This document shows positions 57,508 through 64,000 of a stretch of 64,000 bases of DNA, piece after piece. How positions within the stretch are numbered: the stretch's first letter is position 1; every line of letters begins with the position of its first letter. The notes beneath the pieces were generated by a model. That model saw only the letters and a list, made by a program, of their open reading frames with translations. It had not been told where the DNA came from and did no database searches. The stretch is from contig NZ_AYTD01000013.1 of NCBI RefSeq assembly GCF_000503215.1, positions 1,285,400 through 1,349,399 of the forward strand, given 5' to 3'. Origin of the DNA: Pseudomonas canadensis. GTDB taxonomy: Bacteria; Pseudomonadota; Gammaproteobacteria; Pseudomonadales; Pseudomonadaceae. The translations under genes were made by a program, and so were the position numbers.

Positions 57508-58193
57508 AGATCAGCCGCCCTTACGCCTACCGAGTAGCGCTTCTCAAGATGACGCAAGGCCAGCAACGACACGCTGGTGATCACCAGGTACATCGCCGCC
57601 ACTGCGAGGAAGAAGGTAAAAGGTTCGCGGGTGGCGTCTGCCGCCTGCTTGGCCTTGAACATCATGTCTTGCAGGCCCACCACCGAAATCAGCGCAGTGG
57701 CCTTGGTGAGGACCAACCAGTTGTTGGTGAAACCGGGGATCGCCAGCCGGATCATCTGCGGCACCATCACCCGGAAAAACACCTGGAAACTGCTCATGCC
57801 ATATGCAAGGCCGGCTTCGGCCTGGCCCTTGGGAATGGCCATGAAGGCGCCGCGGAAGGTTTCCGACAGGTAGGCGCCAAAGATGAAACCCAGGGTGCCG
57901 ATACCGGCGGCCAAGGGGTTCAAGTCGATATAGTCGTCGTAGCCCAGCATCGGCGCGACGCGGTTGAGCAGGTCCTGACCGCCGTAGAAAATCAGCAGGA
58001 TCAGCACCAGGTCGGGGATCCCGCGGATCACCGTGGAGTACAAGTCACCCAGCCAAGCCAACCAGCGCACCGGCGACAGGCGTAACGCGACCCCGATCAG
58101 ACCCAGAACAATGGCCAAGGCCATGGACGACAAGGCGAGCTGAAGCGTCAACCATGCGCCATCGAGGATGACGGCCCCGTAGCCTTTCAACAT
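57504..58193 (-). CDS. aotQ: Arginine/ornithine ABC transporter permease AotQ
   Basis: 229-residue inner-membrane permease, HisQ-type. About five hydrophobic segments and the EAA-type loop GQAEAGLAYGMSSFQVFFRV. First gene after the hairpin that separates it from aotJ. Confidence 0.95.
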   Translation of the reverse strand: MLKGYGAVILDGAWLTLQLALSSMALAIVLGLIGVALRLSPVRWLAWLGDLYSTVIRGIPDLVLILLIFYGGQDLLNRVAPMLGYDDYIDLNPLAAGIGTLGFIFGAYLSETFRGAFMAIPKGQAEAGLAYGMSSFQVFFRVMVPQMIRLAIPGFTNNWLVLTKATALISVVGLQDMMFKAKQAADATREPFTFFLAVAAMYLVITSVSLLALRHLEKRYSVGVRAADL

Positions 58194-58221
58194 GATTCAG
58201 GTCCTCGAAAAGGGGGATGAA

Positions 58222-58264
58222 AAAATGGCGCAAACCTCAGGAATTCTGTTGCTTGCGCCATTTT
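58222..58264 (-). promoter_or_regulatory. Intergenic hairpin between aotJ and aotQ
   Basis: A perfect 12-bp inverted repeat AAAATGGCGCAA / TTGCGCCATTTT encloses 19 nt, 20 nt after the aotJ stop. Such hairpins after a binding-protein gene usually shield its mRNA end or cause partial termination, giving more binding protein than permease. Confidence 0.75.
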
Positions 58265-58284
58265 GGACAGACAGCTGCGACGAT

Positions 58285-59070
58285 TTACTTGGCGTCAGCG
58301 CCGTAGATATCGAAGTCGAAGTACTTGTCCTGGATTTTCTTGTACTCACCGTTGGCACGGATCGCGGCAATGGCTGCGTTGATACGGTCGAGGTTTTCCT
58401 TGTCGCCTTTGCGTACGGCGATGCCGATGCCGTCACCGAAGTACTTGGCGTCGGTGAACTGTGGGCCCACAAACGCGTAGCCTTTACCGGCAGGCGTCTT
58501 CAGGAAGCCGTCTTGCAGCAGAGTGGCGTCGGCCACGGTGCCGTCGAGGCGACCGGCTTCAACGTCCAGGTAGATTTCGTTCTGCGAGCTGTAAGGCACA
58601 ACCGTGGCGCCTTTAGGAGCCAGGACTTCCTTGGCGAAACGATCGTGGATCGAACCGCGTTGTACGCCGATTTTCTTACCCTTCAATTCATCCAGGCTGT
58701 CGCTGACGGTGGTGCCTTCCTTCATCACCAGTTGCGCTGGGCTCAGGTAATAGCGGTTGGTGAAGTCCACGGACTTCTTGCGGTCTTCCGTGATGGACAT
58801 GGACGACAGGATCGCGTCGATCTTGCGCACTTTCAGCGCAGGGATCAGGCCGTCGAATTCCTGCTCGACCCAGGTGCACTTGACCTTCATCTCTGCGCAC
58901 AGGGCGTTGCCGATGTCGTAGTCGAAACCGACGATGCTGCCATCGGGCGCTTTGGAGGCAAACGGAGGGTAAGCCGCTTCGATACCAATTTTCAGGGGCT
59001 TGCCTTCAGCAAAAGCCTGCATGGACAGCACGGACAGCGCCAGGGCGCCCAACAGCACGAGTTTCTTCAT
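58285..59070 (-). CDS. aotJ: Arginine/ornithine-binding periplasmic protein AotJ
   Basis: Substrate-binding protein of the uptake system. 261 residues from the ATG at 59070. A signal peptide spans 1-21 ([21 protein letters not shown]). The SBP family 3 fold is shown by [33 protein letters not shown] and [19 protein letters not shown]. First gene of aotJQMOP-argR, with an ArgR half-site ~160-175 nt upstream. Confidence 0.96.
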   Translation of the reverse strand: MKKLVLLGALALSVLSMQAFAEGKPLKIGIEAAYPPFASKAPDGSIVGFDYDIGNALCAEMKVKCTWVEQEFDGLIPALKVRKIDAILSSMSITEDRKKSVDFTNRYYLSPAQLVMKEGTTVSDSLDELKGKKIGVQRGSIHDRFAKEVLAPKGATVVPYSSQNEIYLDVEAGRLDGTVADATLLQDGFLKTPAGKGYAFVGPQFTDAKYFGDGIGIAVRKGDKENLDRINAAIAAIRANGEYKKIQDKYFDFDIYGADAK

Positions 59071-59228
59071 CTTGGGACTCCATCGGTATAGGGCAAAACA
59101 GCAGTATGAGCCATGGCCCACGATGCGACTTAAGGGAAACCGAATTGCGGTGCTGCGTCCTACGCCAGTTACACACCGGAGACGACGAGCGAGTGATCGG
59201 CATTCTAACGACAGGCCGGAAGCCGATA

Positions 59229-59244
59229 TTTCCTCAATGCGACA
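59229..59244 (-). promoter_or_regulatory. ArgR half-site upstream of aotJ
   Basis: TGTCGCATTGAGGAAA on the minus strand is an exact TGTCGC-N8-AA match. A weaker TGTCGT lies ~31 bp closer to the gene, around 59213. The stretch 59071-59754 otherwise holds one REPIN and the acsA terminator; I see no gene in it. Confidence 0.6.
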
Positions 59245-59581
59245 ACAATTTACAGAAGCACCGAGAAAGCGGTTCCAGCTCATTGACAGCCTCTGTATTT
59301 TATGCAGAGACAAAAGACATTAAACCTGTAGACGCTGCAAATTGCGGGCCTATTATTCGCAAACCCTTCTAGCACGGCAAGTCTGGCGTTTAATCTTATT
59401 TGCTGGGGTGTCTAAAACGCGGTTTTTCGGGGCATTGGCGTAGCGCTTTGCCTCATGTTTGAGCGGCGGGTTACACATTTGCGCTCGACGGTAACATTCA
59501 GACATATCCCACAACACAATCCGATATTTATTGACCTTATGAAGTCGTCCCACCAATGAGCAACCTTGGAATGCAATCAAA

Positions 59582-59673
59582 CTGTGGGAGCGGGCTTGCT
59601 CGCGAAGGCGATGTGTCAGTCAGCATATCAGCCAACTGATACACCACCTTCGCGAGCAAGCCCGCTCCCACAG
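59582..59673. repeat. REPIN, CTGTGGGAGCGGGCTTGCTCGCGAA family
   Basis: Perfect inverted arms of ~25 bp around a ~42-bp spacer, between the acsA terminator and the aotJ promoter region. Same family as 22655-22744 and 46077-46156. Confidence 0.9.
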
Positions 59674-59701
59674 TTGATCTTCAGTGTTTTTGAGAGCGCA
59701 T

Positions 59702-59737
59702 AAAAAAGCCCCACCCGGCCTACGCCGAATGGGGCTC
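59702..59737 (-). terminator. Terminator of acsA
   Basis: Stem AAGCCCCA / TGGGGCTC with extra pairing around CGGC/GCCG and a U6 tract on the minus strand, 17 nt after the acsA stop. Confidence 0.8.
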
Positions 59738-59754
59738 CATCGCTCAAACCTGCT

Positions 59755-61710
59755 TTAAGCGACGTTCATGGTCTTGTGCGTCTCGATCAAATGCGCCACC
59801 ACGCCCGGGTCCGCCAGAGTGGAGATATCGCCCAAACCGTCATACTCGGCCGTGGCAATCTTGCGCAGGATACGGCGCATGATTTTCCCCGACCGCGTCT
59901 TCGGCAAGCCCGGTGCCCACTGGATCACGTCTGGCGAAGCAATCGGCCCGATTTCCTTGCGCACCCAGTTTTTCAACTCCAGGCGCAGCGCTTCGTTCGG
60001 TTCTTCGCCATTTTTGAGCGTGACATACACATAGATGCCCTGCCCCTTGATGTCGTGTGGCACACCCACCACCGCTGCTTCAGCGACTTTAGGGTGGGCA
60101 ACCATGGCACTTTCGATCTCGGCAGTGCCCATACGGTGGCCGGACACGTTCAACACGTCGTCCACGCGACCGGTGATCCAGTAGTAACCATCCTCGTCAC
60201 GACGCGCACCGTCACCGGTGAAGTACATGCCACGGAAGGTCTTGAAGTAGGTGTCGACGAAGCGGTCATGGTCGCCGTACAGCGTACGCGCCTGGCCTGG
60301 CCACGAATCGAGGATCACCAGGTTGCCCTCGGCAGCGCCCTCAATCAGGTTGCCCAGGTTATCCACCAGCGCCGGCACCACGCCAAAGAATGGCCGTGCT
60401 GCCGAACCCGGCTTGAGCGCATGGGCGCCCGGCAGCGGGCTCATCATGTTGCCACCTGTTTCGGTCTGCCACCAGGTGTCGACAATCGGGCAACGGGATT
60501 GGCCGACGTTCTTGTAGTACCAGTCCCACGCCTCTGGGTTAATCGGCTCACCCACCGAACCGAGCAGGCGCAGGCTGGAGCCGTCTGCGCCTTCGCACGC
60601 AGCGGTGCCGGATGCCATCATGGCGCGGATTGCAGTCGGTGCCGTGTAGAGGATATTGACCTTGTGCTTGTCGACGATCTTCGCCACCCGGGTGATATCC
60701 GGGTAGTTCGGCACACCTTCGAACAGCAGCGTGGTCGCGCCATTGGCCAGCGGGCCATAGACGATATAGGTGTGGCCAGTGACCCAGCCGACGTCGGCGG
60801 TGCACCAGTAGATTTCGCCCGGGCGATAGTCGAACACACGTTCGTGGGTCAGGGACGCATACAGCAGGTAGCCGCCGGTGGTGTGCTGCACGCCCTTGGG
60901 CTTGCCGGTGGAACCCGAGGTGTAGAGGATGAACAGCGCTTCTTCGGCGCCCATCTCTTTTGGCGCGCAGACGGTGCCCGCCACTTTCATCAGGTCTTCG
61001 TACCAGATGTCGCGATGCTGGTTCCACTTGATGTTGCCATTGGTACGTTTGCACACAATGACCTTCTGGATGCTGCTGGTTTCCGGGTTGGTCAGGGCGT
61101 CGTCGACGTTGGCCTTCAGCGGAATCTTCTTACCGGCGCGGATGCCTTCGTCGGCGGTGATCACCACCTTCGACTTACAGTCGATGATGCGACCGGCCAG
61201 GGCCTCCGGCGAGAAACCGCCAAACACCACAGAGTGAATCGCACCAATGCGGGTACAGGCCAGCATGGCGACCACGGCTTCGGGGATCATCGGCATATAG
61301 ATAGTCACCACGTCGCCGCGGTGCACATCCTGGCCGCGCAGGGCGTTGGCGAACTTGCAGACTTCTTCATGCAGCTCGCGGTAGGTGATGGTGCGGCTTT
61401 CGGAAGGGTCGTCGCCCTCCCAGATGATGGCCGCCTGGTCACCGCGCTCGGCGAGGTGACGGTCCAGGCAGTTATAGGAAACGTTCAGGGTGCCATCGGC
61501 GAACCATTTGATATCGACATGGTGATCGTCGAACGAGGTCTGCTTCACCGTGGTGAAAGGCTTGATCCAGTCAAGGCGCTTGGCTTGCTCGCGCCAGAAG
61601 CCATCGGGGTTGACCACCGACTGCTGGTACATGGCCTTGTAGGTCGCCTCGTCGGTCAGCGTGTTGGCTGCTACTTCGGGGCGAACGGGGTACAGGGAAG
61701 CCGCACTCAT
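59755..61710 (-). CDS. acsA: Acetyl-CoA synthetase
   Basis: Activates acetate with ATP and CoA to acetyl-CoA via acetyl-AMP. 651 residues. Adenylate-forming core motifs: [26 protein letters not shown] and [20 protein letters not shown] (given in part). The catalytic Lys near the end, in [13 protein letters not shown], is also the known acetylation-control site. Monocistronic with its own terminator. The upstream 397 bp to the DUF2790 gene must hold two divergent promoters, which I could not place. Confidence 0.97.
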   Translation of the reverse strand: MSAASLYPVRPEVAANTLTDEATYKAMYQQSVVNPDGFWREQAKRLDWIKPFTTVKQTSFDDHHVDIKWFADGTLNVSYNCLDRHLAERGDQAAIIWEGDDPSESRTITYRELHEEVCKFANALRGQDVHRGDVVTIYMPMIPEAVVAMLACTRIGAIHSVVFGGFSPEALAGRIIDCKSKVVITADEGIRAGKKIPLKANVDDALTNPETSSIQKVIVCKRTNGNIKWNQHRDIWYEDLMKVAGTVCAPKEMGAEEALFILYTSGSTGKPKGVQHTTGGYLLYASLTHERVFDYRPGEIYWCTADVGWVTGHTYIVYGPLANGATTLLFEGVPNYPDITRVAKIVDKHKVNILYTAPTAIRAMMASGTAACEGADGSSLRLLGSVGEPINPEAWDWYYKNVGQSRCPIVDTWWQTETGGNMMSPLPGAHALKPGSAARPFFGVVPALVDNLGNLIEGAAEGNLVILDSWPGQARTLYGDHDRFVDTYFKTFRGMYFTGDGARRDEDGYYWITGRVDDVLNVSGHRMGTAEIESAMVAHPKVAEAAVVGVPHDIKGQGIYVYVTLKNGEEPNEALRLELKNWVRKEIGPIASPDVIQWAPGLPKTRSGKIMRRILRKIATAEYDGLGDISTLADPGVVAHLIETHKTMNVA

Positions 61711-62107
61711 CTTTCTTACCTCGGTGACATAGTTGTTTTTGTATGGCCCTGTTGTAGCCGGGGCTGACCTATAGAACCATTCGACGATGGTAGTAACAAG
61801 CCCCTACAAATTGCCCTGATATCCCCGTTTGCACCTCTAGCCCGCGGGCTGCGGCGTTTCGCAGCTATGTGAAAAAAGCTTTACCACGGGATTGTTACAA
61901 AAACCGCCAATAGTGTTTATCAAAAGTACGGGTATATGAATATAACCTGGGGGCCTAAAATCAACTCCGCCAACAAGGCACTGTGATTAACAACGCAACA
62001 GCCCCCACGAAGGCAACGTTAATCCGAACTTCCCAACTCTTAAGTTACACACGTGGCCTCACAAGGGCCCCGTGACCCCATTCGACCTAAATAAGGTAAA
62101 TAGAGAA

Positions 62108-62377
62108 ATGAAAGCTTTAGTAGTTATGGCCCTCAGCAGCTTGTGCGCAACCGCCGCCCTGGCCGACGAAGCCCCGACTGACGTAGCTGGCCGCAACACC
62201 CCGATCGTTGAAGACTACACTTACAGCACCCACTTGGATGTTGCCAAAGTATTGTCCATGAGCAGTATTCCGGAAGTGTGCGAAGTTGTACCGGTGAAGA
62301 TGGAATATGAAGACTCACAAGGTCAGCGCCATATTCTTAATTACCATGTGATGGGCAACGGTTGCTCTAACGGGTAA
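62108..62377 (+). CDS. Small exported DUF2790-family protein
   Basis: 89 residues: signal peptide (MKALVVMALSSLCATAALA, cut probably after ALA) and a mature domain of ~70 residues with HLDVAKVLSM, VVPVKMEYEDSQGQ and a Cys pair (EVCEVV and NGCSNG) that could form a disulfide. The pattern matches the Pseudomonas-specific DUF2790 family, whose members are often induced by metal or envelope stress; the function is unknown. The ATG at 62108 is chosen as the start because it begins the signal peptide. Confidence 0.8.
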   Translation: MKALVVMALSSLCATAALADEAPTDVAGRNTPIVEDYTYSTHLDVAKVLSMSSIPEVCEVVPVKMEYEDSQGQRHILNYHVMGNGCSNG

Positions 62378-62410
62378 TAACTTGATGCGTTCGATCTGAA
62401 CCTGATCTTA

Positions 62411-62434
62411 TTCGCCGCAAGAAATCGTTCTTGC
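62411..62434 (+). terminator. Hairpin after the DUF2790 gene
   Basis: Inverted repeat GCCGCAAG / CTTGCGGC with an 8-nt loop, 33 nt after the stop. There is no T run, so it may be a processing or stability hairpin rather than a true terminator. The rest of 62435-62861 contains no gene I can support. Confidence 0.45.
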
Positions 62435-62597
62435 GGCAAAGAACCGGCCCCCTCCGCCCCTCGCTGCGCCCCCTCGAAAAAAATCCTGCCGCTCGTCCCT
62501 CCGACCAACCCCAGCAAACCCGCGTCTTGGCTTGAAAAGTAGGCTTTTTGTCTGCGATCCGTGAGCATCCGCCACAACACAAAGCCGATTTTTTCCC

Positions 62598-62603
62598 TAT
62601 AAT
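62598..62603 (+). promoter_or_regulatory. Probable -10 element of an independent nrdB promoter
   Basis: A perfect TATAAT lies 259 bp before nrdB, but no good -35 is seen 17 bp upstream. NrdR boxes like those at nrdA were not found here. Confidence 0.4.
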
Positions 62604-62861
62604 GCGCGGGTAAATCGGGCCTGCAATATCCCTTTACGCTGGGATGAAGAGCCAGACCTGAGGCATCCCGCTGGAGCAAGCACCTACCGCTCCGCACCTC
62701 AAGCCTCACGCAGAGCACCCGTAACCCTATTCCGTTTAATGCGTGCGCTAGCTGCAACAAACGATTCCTTAAGATCCACCGCGGCCTCAGGGCCGTGTGA
62801 ACACCCAACCATCCGGTTTCACACGGGCACCTTTGAGCCCTCACGCAGGAGACGACACGTC

Positions 62862-64000
62862 ATGCTGAGCTGGGACGAATTCGACAAAGAAGAAGAAGGC
62901 GAAGTTGCCGCTAAAGGCGCCAACGCTGGCCACGCTACCGAAGCCAACATGGACCGCCTCGACGGTGATGGCGCCAAAGCGGCCCTCGAAGCCCGCGCCG
63001 TCACCGCCAGTGACTCCGCCGCCATCGTGCGCGCCAAGGCCGCCCTCGACAAACTCGACGTCGCCGAAGGCCTCGCCGAGCTGGAAGGCTCCGCCGCCCG
63101 TGTCGCCGTTGACGAAAAGCGCATGATCAACTGCCGCGCCGACCTCAACCAGCTCGTACCCTTCAAGTACGACTGGGCCTGGCAGAAGTACCTCGACGGC
63201 TGCGCCAACCACTGGATGCCGCAAGAGGTCAACATGACCGCCGACATCGCGCTGTGGAAAAACCCTGAAGGCCTGACCGACGACGAGCGTCGCATCGTCA
63301 TGCGCAACCTGGGCTTCTTCTCCACCGCCGACTCCCTGGTCGCCAATAACCTGGTGCTGGCCGTGTACCGCCTGATCACCAACCCGGAGTGCCGCCAGTA
63401 CATCCTGCGCCAGGCCTTCGAAGAAGCGATCCACACCCACGCCTACCAATACTGCATCGAATCGTTGGCCATGGATGAAGGCGAGATCTTCAACATGTAC
63501 CACGAGATCCCATCGGTCGCTAAGAAAGCCGCCTGGGGCCTGAAGTACACCCGTTCGATCTCCGATCCGAAGTTCGAAACCGGCACCGTCGAGACCGACA
63601 AAGAGCTGCTGCGCAACCTGGTCGCCTACTACTGCGTGCTGGAAGGCATCTTCTTCTATTGCGGCTTCACCCAGATCCTGTCCATGGGCCGTCGCAACAA
63701 AATGACCGGCGTGGCCGAGCAGTTCCAGTACATCCTGCGTGACGAGTCGATGCACCTGAACTTCGGTATCGACGTGATCAACCAGATCAAAATCGAAAAC
63801 CCACACCTGTGGGATGCCGAGATGAAGGAAGAAGCGACCCAGATGATCCTGCAAGGGACTCAGCTGGAGATCGAATACGCGCGCGACACCATGCCACGCG
63901 GTGTGCTGGGCATGAACGCGGCGATGATGGAGGACTACCTCAAGTTCATCGCCAACCGTCGTCTGTCGCAGATTGGTCTGAAAGAAGAGTATCCGGGGAC
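62862..64000 (+). CDS. nrdB: Class Ia ribonucleotide reductase, beta subunit, cut at window edge
   Basis: Small subunit carrying the diiron-tyrosyl radical. 379 residues are visible from the ATG at 62862 ([16 protein letters not shown]), preceded by AGGAGACGACACGTC. The N-terminal ~70 residues, Ala-rich and acidic, extend the E. coli-type protein as is usual in Pseudomonas. Iron-ligand segments are present: [16 protein letters not shown] and [10 protein letters not shown]. The end lies beyond the window. It has the same orientation as nrdA, but 44.7 kb away and with a separate leader. Confidence 0.95.
   Translation, partial: MLSWDEFDKEEEGEVAAKGANAGHATEANMDRLDGDGAKAALEARAVTASDSAAIVRAKAALDKLDVAEGLAELEGSAARVAVDEKRMINCRADLNQLVPFKYDWAWQKYLDGCANHWMPQEVNMTADIALWKNPEGLTDDERRIVMRNLGFFSTADSLVANNLVLAVYRLITNPECRQYILRQAFEEAIHTHAYQYCIESLAMDEGEIFNMYHEIPSVAKKAAWGLKYTRSISDPKFETGTVETDKELLRNLVAYYCVLEGIFFYCGFTQILSMGRRNKMTGVAEQFQYILRDESMHLNFGIDVINQIKIENPHLWDAEMKEEATQMILQGTQLEIEYARDTMPRGVLGMNAAMMEDYLKFIANRRLSQIGLKEEYPG

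Noticed and set aside
59353..59580. 75-codon frame between acsA and aotJ
   Set aside because: Basic, Cys-containing composition without domain, no good ribosome site, and located in a region of REPIN and regulatory sequence.
62341..62844. Minus-strand 167-codon frame between the DUF2790 gene and nrdB
   Set aside because: No ribosome site or family resemblance; overlaps the nrdB leader and the stop region of the DUF2790 gene.

Overview
This window is chromosomal DNA of a Pseudomonas, most likely of the P. fluorescens group. Gene content and protein sequences follow the Pseudomonas core genome (PhoP/PhoQ, AmrZ, RsmA, the aru/aot arginine genes, RNase E with a very long acidic/Arg-rich tail), base composition is about 60% GC, and the intergenic gaps carry several families of Pseudomonas REP/REPIN palindromes. 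No prophage, insertion sequence, integrase or CRISPR array was seen.

Layout. 1-4.5 kb: divergent rluC (cut by the window edge) and rne with a ~700-nt leader. 4.6-6.2 kb: mocA-like and xdhC-like molybdenum-enzyme maturation genes. 6.3-9 kb: dctA with an RpoN promoter, and a divergent AraC-type regulator. 9.1-12.3 kb: phoQ, phoP, a small exported protein, and a divergent phosphopantetheinyl transferase. 12.4-14.7 kb: an RstA/RstB-like two-component system. 15.3-18.2 kb: nrdA with DnaA and NrdR sites. 18.3-19.3 kb: an orphan protein with a possible Cys/His active site. 19.5-27.3 kb: early flagellar and chemotaxis genes (flgBCDE, cheR, cheV, flgA, flgM, flgN, ycgR) with recognisable RpoN and FliA promoters. 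27.3-30.5 kb: an MFS transporter, tRNA-Arg(CCT), a two-gene operon of tiny membrane proteins behind an RpoN promoter, and amrZ. 30.7-37.3 kb: mgtE, three tRNAs, rsmA, lysC, alaS. 37.4-39.4 kb: threonine aldolase, and an FMN riboswitch with a lumazine synthase. 39.6-47.4 kb: the arginine succinyltransferase operon aruCFGDB-(96 aa)-E. 47.7-53.6 kb: a giant protein with three leucine-rich-repeat cassettes. 53.7-59.1 kb: the arginine/ornithine uptake operon aotJQMOP-argR. 59.8-64 kb: acsA, a small DUF2790 protein and nrdB (cut by the window edge).

How it fits together. The aot operon imports arginine and ornithine, ArgR senses arginine, and the aru operon degrades it to glutamate and succinate. 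Exact TGTCGC-N8-AA ArgR half-sites lie upstream of both aruC and aotJ. The flagellar block shows the regulatory hierarchy in its promoters: RpoN for flgB and flgA, FliA for the anti-sigma factor gene flgM. rsmA and amrZ are global switches between motile and sessile life.

Most unusual points: the triplicated LRR protein, which belongs to a toxin/effector-like family but ends without a C-terminal catalytic domain; the RpoN-driven micro-operon with two 31-bp-spaced palindromes; four 11-bp-phased GTTCAG repeats (probable PhoP boxes) upstream of the small gene preceding phoP; a cluster of GCGGCAA repeats upstream of the flgB RpoN promoter; an RpoN promoter whose predicted start coincides with the flgA start codon; and the separation of nrdA from nrdB by 44.7 kb, together with flgE that is not followed by flgF. 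Starts, sites and functions are read from sequence alone; no database search was run.
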